A stretch of DNA of 64,000 nucleotides from Neobacillus niacini. GTDB taxonomy: Bacteria; Bacillota; Bacilli; Bacillales; Cytobacillaceae. This document shows positions 44,538 to 53,457 of this stretch, piece after piece. The stretch lies in the NCBI RefSeq assembly GCF_023715415.1, contig NZ_JAMBOB010000006.1:124001-188000 (forward strand), given 5' to 3'. Each line of letters opens with the position of its first letter. The first letter of the stretch is position 1. A program made the translations under genes and the position numbers. Below the pieces are notes generated by a model, which was not told where the DNA came from, made no database searches, and worked only from the letters and a program-made list of their open reading frames with translations.

Positions 44538-44780
44538 ATGTCTACGCCTTATAAATGTCCTAATTGTAAAACCAATCGAAGTCGTTTTAATATCATTCAA
44601 CAAGTTGCGCAATCGGTAAAGCTTGACCCGCAATCCGGTGAAGTGATGAAGGAATACAATCAAAATGAATTAGAACCCTTTCACCTTCCATACAAAGGAC
44701 CTGATTATCGAATCCAATGTGCCTCCTGTGGTCTAATTGAGGACGAAAGGACATTCATTAAATTTGGAGAACAGGCCTAA
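44538..44780 (+). CDS. Small zinc-ribbon protein (80 aa)
   Basis: Two CxxC knuckles, [11 protein letters not shown] (about 8-18) and [13 protein letters not shown] (about 61-73), frame a middle section with [22 protein letters not shown]. The layout is that of a zinc ribbon, probably a nucleic-acid or protein-interaction module. I do not recognise the family. Ribosome-binding site AAAGGAG before ATG. It has its own bidirectional terminator. Confidence 0.75.
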   Translation: MSTPYKCPNCKTNRSRFNIIQQVAQSVKLDPQSGEVMKEYNQNELEPFHLPYKGPDYRIQCASCGLIEDERTFIKFGEQA

Positions 44781-44782
44781 CA

Positions 44783-44822
44783 GAGAAAACACCTTTAACT
44801 TATGCTAAAGGTGTTTTCTCTG
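44783..44822. terminator. Bidirectional terminator
   Basis: GAGAAAACACCTTTA (44783-44797) pairs perfectly with TAAAGGTGTTTTCTC (44806-44820). It is shared by convergent genes. Confidence 0.85.
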
Positions 44823-45644
44823 TTATTTAAGATTATTCTCTTTTAAAAACGATTCAGAGTCTACTTTCCATGCATCCATCGTTGAAAATCGGATTAAATG
44901 GATTACACCACGAAAGTGCTGCCCTCCTCTATTTTTAATAAACCAATCAATTTCAATGGGAACGTCCATACTTATTTCATTTTTTAAATCTTCTGCCGGT
45001 AAGATTGGCATCCGGGTAATTCTAACATTCTCAACTTTTCCTAGTACCGGTTTCCATTTAAGCTTCTGTACGGAAATCAACTTTGAAATAAAAGCATCCT
45101 GTTGCTTAATACCGGCTATATACGCTTCAACCGTCTCATAAGGTGAGGTCATACTTAAGTATTCTTCTAATTTCCCAGCTGCCTTGAGTATCATCAGCTT
45201 ATGTGAAAGGTCCATAGCGTTTGTACGATGGGTTGTACTGCCGAAAAAATGGATACAAAAATGCCCTGGAAAATTATTTTTTAAGGCACCCCCACCGTGC
45301 GGCATCCCGTGCATCGAACCGGCTATCCATTGATCATCACGAATCACGATGATGGCACGCCGCTTCCAGCTCCATTTTCCTCCGTAAATCTTTTTCATGA
45401 TATTTGTGTCCTTGGGTGTCAATGGCTGTACGTCGGCATGATGACTGCCTGCACGTCTTTGAACTTTAAACTTCTTCCCTGTTTCAAGATCCAAAACCGT
45501 AAACTTTGTATACTTTGGCAGCACATTATTGACTTCTTCCCATGGCAGCATTTCAACTTTGTAACTAATATTTGTTGCTGCTTGAATCCCTTGAGCACAA
45601 AGGAGGAATAGAATAACCATCACAAGAACTGTTTTCTTCTTCAT
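44823..45644 (-). CDS. Exported conserved protein with His/Cys-rich core (273 aa)
   Basis: A signal peptide (about 1-22, ending IQA-AT) leads to a domain with RRAGSHHADVQPLTPKD, GGKWSWKRRAIIVI, GSMHGMPHGGG and FPGHFCIHFFGSTTHRTNAMD. This His/Cys arrangement also occurs in Firmicutes peptidoglycan-binding exoproteins and superficially recalls the HxxG...C site of L,D-transpeptidases, without the exact motif. An enzymatic role in the wall is possible but unproven. A C-terminal half of about 100 residues forms a second unknown domain. Confidence 0.65.
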   Translation of the reverse strand: MKKKTVLVMVILFLLCAQGIQAATNISYKVEMLPWEEVNNVLPKYTKFTVLDLETGKKFKVQRRAGSHHADVQPLTPKDTNIMKKIYGGKWSWKRRAIIVIRDDQWIAGSMHGMPHGGGALKNNFPGHFCIHFFGSTTHRTNAMDLSHKLMILKAAGKLEEYLSMTSPYETVEAYIAGIKQQDAFISKLISVQKLKWKPVLGKVENVRITRMPILPAEDLKNEISMDVPIEIDWFIKNRGGQHFRGVIHLIRFSTMDAWKVDSESFLKENNLK

Positions 45645-45714
45645 CTAATCCCCCTTTACAATGAAAAAATAACTACATTAAAAGAGTTACCTGAAGAAGA
45701 AATGTTCATTCATT

Positions 45715-46653
45715 TTAATTTTGTTTTTTAAAGTTTCTTTCAAGTTTACAAAGCTTTTCCTCAATCTCAGACCACTCAATATTTTCACCGATAAACACCA
45801 GATTTAAGGGTAAATTCATCTCTTCCTTCATAAATAATGGCATTCCATAAGAATATTGGAAGAGATATGGTTTTGATAAAGAATCAAATTTAATATAGCC
45901 TTTGATTCGATATATCTTTTCAGGTAATCCCTTTAAGAAATCCTCGAAGTCGGAATGACTGATTGGCTCTTGAAATTGATAGACAAACGTAGTCAAATTC
46001 AGTGCCTTTTTTGAAAAATCCGCACTGGATTGTTTTGAAAAAGATGAAAGTGTCAGTTTTCTCAATTCATCAATAGAGACATTAGAATAATTGATTAATA
46101 AGCAGCGTGCCGCAGAATTGATACCTTGAATTTCGAAAATTATTTTTGACTGCTCTGATTCCGACAATTCATCCATTTTATTAACAAGGATAAAATCTGC
46201 GTGTCTAACCTGCTCAAGCAATAATTGATGAACCTGTGGACTCAACGTCTTTCTGTCACGCCATCTTAATCCATCCACCGTTGTTACAATTCCTTTTATC
46301 GTAAACTGGTCTGCAAATATGGGGGAAAGGATAGCATCTAGAACTTCAACAGGGTGTGCAGCACCCGTGGTTTCAATATAAATAACCTCTGGTTTCTCGC
46401 TCAATAATAAGCCCTGCAGCTGTGCTTCCAGCTTGTCCTGAATAGAACAGCAGATACAGCCCCCCAATAACTCCTTCAAGGCTACATCTTCGTCTCGAGC
46501 GACTTCTGAATCAATTGAAACCTTTCCTAGTTCATTCATCATCACAGCGGTTTTTCGGCCTAATAATCGCTCATTTTCAAGCAATTTCTTCAATAGTGTC
46601 GTTTTTCCACTTCCTAAAAATCCGGATAATATATATACTTCTGTGTTGGTCAT
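45715..46653 (-). CDS. CobW/COG0523 family GTP-binding metallochaperone
   Basis: A G3E GTPase of 312 residues. Walker A is SGFLGSGKTTL (10-20), the metal-binding CxCC is in GGCICCS (C66, C68, C69), Walker B-like EVIYIETTG is near 90, and the guanine motif is NKMD. The C-terminal CobW_C domain is present. Such proteins insert or traffic zinc or another metal. There is no long His-rich stretch as in nickel chaperones. No zinc-regulated neighbour or Zur box was seen, so the metal is undecided. Confidence 0.9.
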   Translation of the reverse strand: MTNTEVYILSGFLGSGKTTLLKKLLENERLLGRKTAVMMNELGKVSIDSEVARDEDVALKELLGGCICCSIQDKLEAQLQGLLLSEKPEVIYIETTGAAHPVEVLDAILSPIFADQFTIKGIVTTVDGLRWRDRKTLSPQVHQLLLEQVRHADFILVNKMDELSESEQSKIIFEIQGINSAARCLLINYSNVSIDELRKLTLSSFSKQSSADFSKKALNLTTFVYQFQEPISHSDFEDFLKGLPEKIYRIKGYIKFDSLSKPYLFQYSYGMPLFMKEEMNLPLNLVFIGENIEWSEIEEKLCKLERNFKKQN

Positions 46654-46770
46654 CTCTCTTTACCTCTTTTTCATCTGATATTCCTTTTATTATAGCTGAA
46701 ATTGGGCTATCAACCAGATAAAAGTAGCTTATAATGGTAGTAAAAGAATATTCAGAAAGGACCTTTCCTC

Positions 46771-47481
46771 ATGATCTATGAGTATGTCTACCCAAAAAGT
46801 CTCCTTCATTTTATTAAAAATCCTTCACATGAATCCTTAAAAGACCTTCTCCTACACAATACGGGTGAAACAGATTTCCTTGATTTTAAAACAAAATGGA
46901 CAGAATTTTCTAAGATGGCGAAACACGTGCTTGCAATTGCGAATTCGGGCGGCGGCTGTATTATTGTTGGTGTCAGTCAAAATGATGAGGGTTCAATTTC
47001 CTTAACTGGACTTAATGAAGAAGATTTTTTAGATAAAGCAGATATAGATAATAAATTGGCTAATTTACTGCCAAAATACTTAAAATATCGAACGGAGGAT
47101 TTTTATTTTAAAAGTGACCAACAAACGTTAAGCTATAAAAGGTTTCAGGTCCTCATCATTGAATATGATCCGAAATATGTGCCCTATACCTCTGTTGTTC
47201 AGCGGAATGAGCTTCGTTATGGTGCCATTTATGTTCGACAAGGGACAAAAACCCTTGAAGCAACAAATGATAAACTCGTGGAAATTATTTTACGCAAGGT
47301 ACAGTCAGGAGGGTCTGGCGTGAATGAATATACCCTGAAAGAGCACCTTGACCAATTAAAGGAATTATATGAGGAGCTTGCCTCACAAAAAAATAATGAA
47401 TATAGTCAATTTATTGCAGAAGTGATAGAACGTAAAAAAGATAGAATCCGGCAATTATTAGATATTCTTCCTGAAAATTGA
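46771..47481 (+). CDS. AlbA_2 (Schlafen-like) ATP-binding domain protein
   Basis: A 236-residue cytoplasmic protein with an N-terminal AlbA_2 domain (about 20-170). It shows FLDFKTKWTEFSKMAKHVLAIANSGGGCIIVGV, LITEYDP-like VLIIEYDPKYVPYTSV, and RNELRYGAIYVRQGTKT. The C-terminal 60 residues form a Glu/Lys-rich coiled coil (LKEHLDQLKELYEELASQ). The family binds nucleotides or nucleic acid and is often linked to transcription or defence; here it stands alone and is not obviously part of a defence island. Confidence 0.8.
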   Translation: MIYEYVYPKSLLHFIKNPSHESLKDLLLHNTGETDFLDFKTKWTEFSKMAKHVLAIANSGGGCIIVGVSQNDEGSISLTGLNEEDFLDKADIDNKLANLLPKYLKYRTEDFYFKSDQQTLSYKRFQVLIIEYDPKYVPYTSVVQRNELRYGAIYVRQGTKTLEATNDKLVEIILRKVQSGGSGVNEYTLKEHLDQLKELYEELASQKNNEYSQFIAEVIERKKDRIRQLLDILPEN

Positions 47482-47487
47482 TAATGC

Positions 47488-47522
47488 AAAAAACCTGAAC
47501 CACAAAAATGGTTCAGGCTTTT
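47488..47522. terminator. Bidirectional terminator
   Basis: CCTGAACCA (47494-47502) pairs with TGGTTCAGG (47509-47517), with T/A tracts on both sides. Confidence 0.8.
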
Positions 47523-47524
47523 CA

Positions 47525-49021
47525 TTATTTCATTTCCTCTTTTAGTACCTCAATTGCTTTTTGAAGCTGAGTATCATTATTTTGAATCTGTTCTCTAAGC
47601 TTTTCCATTAATTTAAAGGTAGTTTCCCCTTTTAAAATTCCATCAGCGGGTAGATTATTTGCTGTTTGGAAGCTACTAACAGCCTCCTGTGTTTTCTCAT
47701 CGAAGAATCCATCTTCACGTCCTGGATCATACCCAATAGCCTTTAACATTTTCTGTGCTGATTCAACCTCAGTTGATGAACTTGAAAGCTTCAGCTCTTT
47801 GTCGGGATTAATGATGGGTAATGTTGCATAATCAGGGAGTGGAACTTCAATATCAGGCTTAATTCCCTTCTTATGAATCCAATTACCATTTGGCGTAAGC
47901 CATTTTGCCGTTGTAAATTTAATGTTGGATTTGTCAGGGAAATCCTTGGCTGTTTGAACGGTTCCTTTTCCAAAGGAATTCTCCCCCACTAGCTTAACAC
48001 CCGCAGATTCACTTACAGCCCCTGCAAGAATTTCAGAAGCACTGGCACTGCCTTTATCAATTAATACGACCAGCGGGAAGTCTGGATTCCCATCATTTTG
48101 TGATGGATATTCCTCGATTTTGCCATTCCGGTCTTCCACTTTTAATAGTAGTTTTCCTTTAGGTACGAACATACTTGAAATACTAATGGCTTCCTCTAAT
48201 AGTCCGCCTGGATTTTGACGCAAATCTAAGACTAACCCTTTCATCCCTTGTTCCTGCAGTTCATTTAGCTTTGCAGTAAGATCCTTTGAGGTGTTAGTAG
48301 AAAAACTTGTGACTTGAACTTTGGCAATACCATCCCCAACCATCTCACCATAAACGGTTTCAATTGGAATATCATCTCGGATAATCGGTACCTTAACAGG
48401 AGTGTCCGTTCCCGGTCGCTGAATCGTTAATTCTACCTTTGTTCCCTTTTTTCCACGAATAATGGTTACGGCTTCAGTGGAGGTCATACCCTGCAGGCTT
48501 TTTCCATCAACAGACGTAATGATATCATTCGGCCTTAACCCTGCTTTTTCAGCAGGAGAGCCCTTAATCGGTGACACAATCAAAATATGTCCGTCTTTCT
48601 CTTGAATCTCAGCACCAATTCCTTGAAAGGAAGAACTAATTGAGGAATGGAAATTTTCCGCTTCCTCCACACTCATATAGTCAGTATAGGGATCGTCTAG
48701 AGCTTTTACCATCCCATCAATAGCCCCATTGATCAGTTTTTTCTGATCCAGCTCCTCAAAATATCCATTCTTCAGCGTATCATAGGCAGTGTATAGCTTT
48801 TCAAATTCTTGTCTTTCCGTACCAACTGTAATGACTTTTTCATCCCCAAACGATAAAGCAAAGGTTGTAATGCCAGTAGATAGCAATACTAGGAAAAACA
48901 AAATCAATATAAACTGGAATTTTTTAATGTGTATATACCCGGATTTCTTATCTGTTACCTGCTCTTGTTCAAGATTTTCTTGATCAACTTTTTGTTCATC
49001 CAAAGATTTCACCACTTTCAT
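47525..49021 (-). CDS. S41 family C-terminal processing peptidase (CtpA/CtpB-like)
   Basis: A membrane-anchored serine protease of 498 residues. A cytoplasmic N-terminus (1-30) and a single helix (about 33-52) precede the cap region, a PDZ domain (about 125-205, GIGAEIQEKDGHILIV), and the protease core. The serine is in DKGSASASEILAGA (about 325) and the catalytic lysine in GKGTVQ (about 350). A peptidoglycan-binding-like domain (about 415-475) ends the protein. Length and domains match B. subtilis CtpA/CtpB; CtpB cleaves SpoIVFA in sporulation. Which paralogue this is cannot be told. Confidence 0.92.
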   Translation of the reverse strand: MKVVKSLDEQKVDQENLEQEQVTDKKSGYIHIKKFQFILILFFLVLLSTGITTFALSFGDEKVITVGTERQEFEKLYTAYDTLKNGYFEELDQKKLINGAIDGMVKALDDPYTDYMSVEEAENFHSSISSSFQGIGAEIQEKDGHILIVSPIKGSPAEKAGLRPNDIITSVDGKSLQGMTSTEAVTIIRGKKGTKVELTIQRPGTDTPVKVPIIRDDIPIETVYGEMVGDGIAKVQVTSFSTNTSKDLTAKLNELQEQGMKGLVLDLRQNPGGLLEEAISISSMFVPKGKLLLKVEDRNGKIEEYPSQNDGNPDFPLVVLIDKGSASASEILAGAVSESAGVKLVGENSFGKGTVQTAKDFPDKSNIKFTTAKWLTPNGNWIHKKGIKPDIEVPLPDYATLPIINPDKELKLSSSSTEVESAQKMLKAIGYDPGREDGFFDEKTQEAVSSFQTANNLPADGILKGETTFKLMEKLREQIQNNDTQLQKAIEVLKEEMK

Positions 49022-49110
49022 TTTCCAAAAAATAATATGTAAAACTAGCCCTTAGTGATTAGAATAACATCTTTTATTAAAAAAAACACAAGAAAAGTTA
49101 TGTAGAAAGA

Positions 49111-49143
49111 AAAAGGGCACATCCATTTGGTAGGGAGTGCCTG
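49111..49143 (-). terminator. Terminator of the yodJ-like gene
   Basis: GGGCACATCC (49115-49124) pairs imperfectly with GGAGTGCC (49134-49141). On the minus strand CTTTTTC follows. Confidence 0.6.
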
Positions 49144-49152
49144 AAATCACTA

Positions 49153-49953
49153 TTAGATTTTCTTAACTTCATTGAAATATTCCTCTAGTGTCCAGTTATT
49201 CTTGTACATAATATTTGCTGCCTTCACACCGACATAACGGAAATGCCACGGCTCATACATATAATTTGTAATGTCCTTTTTCTCTTTCGGATACCTCAAA
49301 ATAAAGCCAAAGCGATGAGCGTTTTCTTTTAGCCACTTACCTTCAGTGGTATTTGCAAAGGCTTCATTTAAATATAATTTATTCGACCTGCTCGAAATAT
49401 CCATAGCTAACCCAGATTGGTGTTCACTTGCACCCGGAATAGCTACAGCCTGCTCAGCTTTTTCGATACCCACTCTATTTATTTCTGCTTCGTACAACGA
49501 TTTTTGCCTGCTATAGGAGCGGTATCCCGATACAGCAATAATTTCGATACCATTTTTCGAAGCGTCAGCAAACATTTTCTCTAATGCTTCTGCCGCTTCT
49601 TTTCTCATTAAGCTTTTTTCGATATCCTCTTCCTTAAAGGAGAATTCTACTTCTGGCTTGACTAGATCCTCAGGTATATAATCTTCTGGCAAGTAAAACT
49701 CTTTGTTTACCAATGCCATGACGTTCGTTGAATTTTGGATAACATTCTTGCCATCAACCTCTTTAATTTCATTGAAGAAAATTGATTCTAAGCTGAGTGG
49801 ATCATTTATCGGAGATTCGTCTTGTTGGGTTTGTTGTTTATTACTAGAGTCATTAGAAGCGAACGGCAGCTTATCTACTAGTGAATTGATTTGACTACAG
49901 CCGCTAAATACAACGGTCATTGACCCAATTAATACCATATTTTTCCATACCAT
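49153..49953 (-). CDS. yodJ: M15-family D,D/L,D-carboxypeptidase lipoprotein (YodJ/LdcB-like)
   Basis: A lipoprotein carboxypeptidase that trims peptidoglycan peptides. Signal peptide with lipobox FSGC (C19), a disordered Gln/Asp/Asn linker (to about 60), then the VanY domain. Zinc ligands and catalytic residues are recognisable in SEHQSGLAMDIS (SxHxxGxAxD) and EPWHFRYVG; VSGYRSYSRQKSLY is the conserved substrate loop. The start is ATG 49953, just after AGGTGAG. Position next to deoD and yodL reproduces B. subtilis order. Confidence 0.9.
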   Translation of the reverse strand: MVWKNMVLIGSMTVVFSGCSQINSLVDKLPFASNDSSNKQQTQQDESPINDPLSLESIFFNEIKEVDGKNVIQNSTNVMALVNKEFYLPEDYIPEDLVKPEVEFSFKEEDIEKSLMRKEAAEALEKMFADASKNGIEIIAVSGYRSYSRQKSLYEAEINRVGIEKAEQAVAIPGASEHQSGLAMDISSRSNKLYLNEAFANTTEGKWLKENAHRFGFILRYPKEKKDITNYMYEPWHFRYVGVKAANIMYKNNWTLEEYFNEVKKI

Positions 49954-50020
49954 TATTCTCACCTATCTATCTTTCTTTATTCTTTCTGCACTATATCTAT
50001 TTTCGCCAAAAAAATCAATA

Positions 50021-50055
50021 AGAAACCTCTTTCCATACTAGAAAGAGGTGGTTTT
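50021..50055 (-). terminator. Terminator of deoD
   Basis: ACCTCTTTC (50025-50033) pairs perfectly with GAAAGAGGT (50041-50049). On the minus strand TTTCTT follows. Confidence 0.75.
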
Positions 50056-50057
50056 AC

Positions 50058-50762
50058 CTATTCTTTTGTCGCTGCTTCTAGTGCGACCACAATCATATCA
50101 TTAAATGTTAATTGTCTTTCTTCCGCAGTTGTTTCTTCACCTGTTAAAATATGATCACTTACAGTTAGTACCGACAATGCTCTTCGGTTAAATTTAGCAG
50201 CTAACGTGTATAATGCTGTTGTTTCCATTTCAATGGCAAGAATCTGATACCTTGCCCATTTTTCAAGATCAGCATTATCATTATAGAAAGAGTCTGCAGT
50301 AAAAATATTCCCTACTTTTAGACTAAGCCCTTTTTCTACACCTGCGTCATAGGCCTTTTTTAGCAAGTCAAAATCCGCACAAGGAGCGAAATCTACACCT
50401 CCAAAGGTTAGACGATTCATATTAGAGTCGGTCGAGCTGGTCATTGCCAAAATAACATCTCTGACTTTAACATCCTTTTGAATCGCTCCGCATGTGCCGA
50501 CACGAATTAAGTTTTGGACATTGTAGCTGTTCATTAATTCATTTACATAAATAGAAATAGAAGGAACACCCATTCCTGTTCCTTGAACAGAAATTCTCTT
50601 CCCTTTATATGTACCTGTATACCCAAACATATTTCTCACTTCATTGTAGCATTTTGCATCTTCTAAAAAGGTTTCTGCAATATATTTAGCCCTTAGCGGG
50701 TCTCCAGGTAATAATACCGTTTCAGCAATTTCATTTTCTTTTGCAGCAATATGTACACTCAT
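50058..50762 (-). CDS. deoD: Purine nucleoside phosphorylase DeoD-type
   Basis: Reversibly phosphorolyses purine (deoxy)nucleosides. A 234-residue hexamer-type enzyme with the phosphate-binding [34 protein letters not shown] and RVGTCGAI. The substrate region is [16 protein letters not shown], and the catalytic Asp of the low-specificity class is in VSDHIL. It contributes to purine salvage; in the B. subtilis yod region the same gene lies beside yodJ. Confidence 0.97.
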   Translation of the reverse strand: MSVHIAAKENEIAETVLLPGDPLRAKYIAETFLEDAKCYNEVRNMFGYTGTYKGKRISVQGTGMGVPSISIYVNELMNSYNVQNLIRVGTCGAIQKDVKVRDVILAMTSSTDSNMNRLTFGGVDFAPCADFDLLKKAYDAGVEKGLSLKVGNIFTADSFYNDNADLEKWARYQILAIEMETTALYTLAAKFNRRALSVLTVSDHILTGEETTAEERQLTFNDMIVVALEAATKE

Positions 50763-50922
50763 ATAAAAAATCCTCCATTCAATTATAGTGAAGTAAGCAA
50801 CTTCACACTAGTCAATATATCACAACACTTTTTAGAATGAAAAACCTTTCATCGAAAACGTCATGAATTTTTCTATTTGTGGGAAGCTATTTTTAGATTA
50901 TCCAAAGGAGGTTCATAAAATT

Positions 50923-51060
50923 ATGGGAAAAAAGCATAGAGCACAAACCAATCGTCCAAAGAAAAATAATCATATTCCACCTGAGGCGATTGAGGCAGAG
51001 CATAATGCCCATGCAAAAGAAAATGAAGCATCTGGCGGTCGAAAAAGTAATGGTCAATAA
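50923..51060 (+). CDS. Small hydrophilic basic protein (45 aa)
   Basis: A 45-residue protein beginning MGKKHRAQTNRPKKNNHIPP and ending ASGGRKSNGQ. It is rich in Lys, Asn, His and Glu, with no hydrophobic segment. A strong ribosome-binding site (AAAGGAGG) precedes ATG 50923. Composition suggests a small spore or nucleoid-associated protein; that is inference. It is divergent from deoD and convergent with yodL, with a shared terminator. Confidence 0.65.
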   Translation: MGKKHRAQTNRPKKNNHIPPEAIEAEHNAHAKENEASGGRKSNGQ

Positions 51061-51070
51061 CTGATAGAAC

Positions 51071-51109
51071 AAAATAAAACCTAAGGGATTTTCTCCTTAG
51101 GTTTTATTT
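51071..51109. terminator. Bidirectional terminator
   Basis: AAATAAAACCTAAGG (51072-51086) pairs with CCTTAGGTTTTATTT (51095-51109). Confidence 0.85.
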
Positions 51110-51417
51110 CATCTTATTAGGATTCGATTAACAGGCTGCCACCCGCCTGGTTTTAATTGATAATAATGCTGTCCGCCGCGACCTTCATCTATTAAAATGA
51201 TATCTCCAGTAGCAAGAAATCTTCCCTGATAATTCGATGGAATTCGATCGGTTACATTAAAGAGACTAAATGTTTTTTCCAAACAACTTTCATGGCTGCC
51301 TGCTTGAATGAATGTACGATAGACTTGTTTATACCCTTTGTATTCTCTGTACTTTGGAGTTTGAAAGATTGTCACATCATATTGAATACTCGCTCTTCTG
51401 GTTATCGCCTTGATCAT
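51109..51417 (-). CDS. yodL: YodL family protein
   Basis: A 102-residue protein with the YodL signature: MIKAITRRASIQYDVTIFQTPKY, RTFIQAG, SLFNVTDRIPSNYQGRFLATGDIILID, then a short GGQHYYQLKPGGWQPVNRI end. In B. subtilis YodL is sporulation-linked and disturbs cell shape via MreB-type proteins when overproduced. The start is ATG 51417 behind GGAGGGGAT. Neighbours match the yod region. Confidence 0.88.
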   Translation of the reverse strand: MIKAITRRASIQYDVTIFQTPKYREYKGYKQVYRTFIQAGSHESCLEKTFSLFNVTDRIPSNYQGRFLATGDIILIDEGRGGQHYYQLKPGGWQPVNRILIR

Positions 51418-51516
51418 CTTATCCCCTCCAATCATTAAAGTAAAAGTATTTACTCTAATAATTAGAGATGAGCCTAGCAGAATCCTCCAGTGAAACCTGT
51501 CTTTTTTTGTCGAAAA

Positions 51517-52287
51517 TTAAGAGAATCTTTGTATAACATTCTGAATTTGCTGTTGAAGGGTTGGAATATCAGCCGTTGTTACCGTCATTCTGACATTACT
51601 TTCGTCCAAACCAGCTGCCTCTGCAAATAATCCACCCAATCCGCGCGCACGACGGTCAACCTGTAAGAGTAACTCGATTACACCATTTCCTGATGGTCTG
51701 AGTACTACTTCTAGCTCATCTAATCTTCCACGGAATGGTCCAGAGGTTGGTACATATTCAAATTCTTGCACAAATGGCAAGCGGCCGCGGACTTTGTAGG
51801 ATGCTTCTTCACAATCAGCTTCACGCAAACGGAAACCAAGACTGTCCACAGCATTAAAAATGGCATTCATTAATTGATCAGGAACAACTTGAATATAGTC
51901 TTTATCTCCTGGGTCCACTGCGTTTTTAATATCTAATCCAGTTGTTACCCAAATTTTTGACCTGCCGATAGAAAGCGGTGTATCTAGTGGAAGCTGGAAT
52001 GAAAAAGGAATTTCTTTTCTTTCATTTTTTCCAATTGTAAATGGGCTTGTAATTCGGAAACGATCGATGGTAGCTGTCACATTATACTTTTTATCATCTG
52101 ATTCTTTTAAATAGGTAGTATTTAATGACAAATAGATATCATCTACTTGCTGGTCTACCTTTCCACCTCTAATTTCTACAATACCATTAACTGTTTCTCC
52201 CGGCTTATACGTATCCCTCTCGAGCTTTGTGTCAACCGTTGCAGACCCAATTCCTACACTAGCAAATACTTTGTCAAAAAAAGACAT
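51517..52287 (-). CDS. spo0M: Sporulation-control protein Spo0M
   Basis: A cytoplasmic 256-residue protein with an arrestin-like fold. MSFFDKVFASVGIGSATVDTKLERDTYKPGE forms the first strand set, then GGKVDQQVDDIYLSL and PFSFQLPLDTPLSIG. A C-terminal segment carries a linker with PSGNGVIELLLQVDRRARGLGG. Spo0M is a conserved modulator of sporulation and cell division in Bacillus. Start ATG is preceded by GGGAGGAAATA. It is transcribed in the same direction as the kinase gene immediately upstream. Confidence 0.94.
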   Translation of the reverse strand: MSFFDKVFASVGIGSATVDTKLERDTYKPGETVNGIVEIRGGKVDQQVDDIYLSLNTTYLKESDDKKYNVTATIDRFRITSPFTIGKNERKEIPFSFQLPLDTPLSIGRSKIWVTTGLDIKNAVDPGDKDYIQVVPDQLMNAIFNAVDSLGFRLREADCEEASYKVRGRLPFVQEFEYVPTSGPFRGRLDELEVVLRPSGNGVIELLLQVDRRARGLGGLFAEAAGLDESNVRMTVTTADIPTLQQQIQNVIQRFS

Positions 52288-52300
52288 TGTTATTTCCTCC

Positions 52301-53098
52301 CTATACTACAATTAATTTTTGGATATCTGACTTTACTTGTGCACAGCACTCATAACAGTCTTTTATTTGTAAAAGTCTGCTGATGATATGCTTTGCCTGA
52401 TATGATATCTCCAATTCCTCTTCCCAGCTGCTTTCCTTCATTTTTTTTGAAAAAGAGAAGTTGGAGTAAAGTAAAAACAACAAAAAATGACCAAGGCCAT
52501 AAAAGTCTGCCTGGGGATTCACCTCTTTGCGCAAATGCCGGATTTGCTTTATCCCGCCTGCTTTCTCATGATTACATTTCCTTGCAAGCCCTAAATCTAT
52601 AAGTACAATCTTAGAACCATTCGCAATTACATTTGGGATTCGAATATCTCTATGAATTAGCTGCTGTTCATGTAAATAATTTATGTGCTCTAGTAATTGA
52701 TTAGCAATTCTAAACGCTTCTATCTCTGAATATTTTTGACCATCCTGAAAGATTAACTGTTCAAAATTCTTACCTTCAATATACTCCATTGTATAAAATG
52801 GTATGTTTTTGTAAATACCATCTTCGAAAAAACGAGGAAACCCGGAGTGATTAATGGATTGGAGCAGGGCTTTTTCAAGCTCAAAATCCCTTTTTCCTGA
52901 CTTCGTGATTCTTTTATGGATGCGTAAGGCTTTTAGTACTTTCATTTGCTGCGAAACCTGATCAAATACTAAGTAACTATTTCCATAGCTTCCAACGCCT
53001 AAATGGTTGATAATCTCGTATCGCTCTCCAATGATTTCATTTGGCTGAAATCTACTTTCCATTATGTTAGCAGCAAATAAAGTCATTCTTTTAAACAT
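52301..53098 (-). CDS. Atypical Ser/Thr protein kinase (PrkD/YbdM-like)
   Basis: A soluble kinase-fold protein of 265 residues. Glycine-rich loop LGVGSYGNSYLVFDQ (about 33-47), phosphate-anchoring Lys in MKVLKAL, catalytic loop HRDIRIPN instead of HRDLKPxN, and Mg-loop DLG instead of DFG. It has no transmembrane or PASTA region, so it is not PrkC. The closest relative I recall is B. subtilis YbdM (PrkD). Start choice is uncertain, since the first ATG has no clear ribosome-binding site. It follows a 59-residue His/Lys-rich gene by eight bases, suggesting a functional pair. Confidence 0.82.
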   Translation of the reverse strand: MFKRMTLFAANIMESRFQPNEIIGERYEIINHLGVGSYGNSYLVFDQVSQQMKVLKALRIHKRITKSGKRDFELEKALLQSINHSGFPRFFEDGIYKNIPFYTMEYIEGKNFEQLIFQDGQKYSEIEAFRIANQLLEHINYLHEQQLIHRDIRIPNVIANGSKIVLIDLGLARKCNHEKAGGIKQIRHLRKEVNPQADFYGLGHFLLFLLYSNFSFSKKMKESSWEEELEISYQAKHIISRLLQIKDCYECCAQVKSDIQKLIVV

Positions 53099-53106
53099 AT
53101 AAGTAA

Positions 53107-53286
53107 TTAACTACTAAAGAAGCTGGAAAAGAAACTACCGCTTTTATGCTTCTTTTTATAGTGCTGGTGTCCTAGGTGCTTATGTTTGTGATGGTTCATT
53201 TTCTTCCAAGCATTACTTGAATGTGAATATTTTTTTTGATGATGAAGTTTACTTCCAAGAATTGATTTTAAAATCTTTTTAAGCAT
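53107..53286 (-). CDS. His/Lys-rich small protein with Ser/Phe tail (59 aa)
   Basis: A 59-residue frame: MLKKILKSILGSKLHHQKKY, then a His/Lys core (MNHHKHKHLGHQHYKKKHK) and the tail SGSFFSSFFSS. ATG 53286 follows GAGGAGG. It carries about 10 His and 16 Lys, so it is strongly basic, with Ser residues near the end as possible phosphorylation targets. It is encoded directly upstream of the kinase, in the same direction. I do not recognise it; spore coat or kinase-substrate roles are guesses. Confidence 0.7.
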   Translation of the reverse strand: MLKKILKSILGSKLHHQKKYSHSSNAWKKMNHHKHKHLGHQHYKKKHKSGSFFSSFFSS

Positions 53287-53380
53287 CCATCATTCCTCCT
53301 CATCTTCGCTATTCTTAATACGGTAAAGAAATAGTAAAGTTTCACCAATTAATGAAAAATAGCAAAAAAATATCACAAAC

Positions 53381-53412
53381 AAAAAGCGAGCAGGTTCATA
53401 TGCTCGTCTTTC
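53381..53412 (-). terminator. Terminator of yozD
   Basis: GCGAGCA (53386-53392) pairs with TGCTCGT (53401-53407), with one end mismatch. On the minus strand TTTTTG follows. Confidence 0.65.
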
Positions 53413-53457
53413 GCTACTTCTTATTAAAAAGATGAATACAGTATCGTGATATTTTAC

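Noticed and set aside
50763..50922. Additional gene between deoD and the 45-residue protein
   Set aside because: An in-frame extension of the small ORF exists, but the strong ribosome-binding site fixes the start at 50923; the rest looks like divergent promoter sequence.
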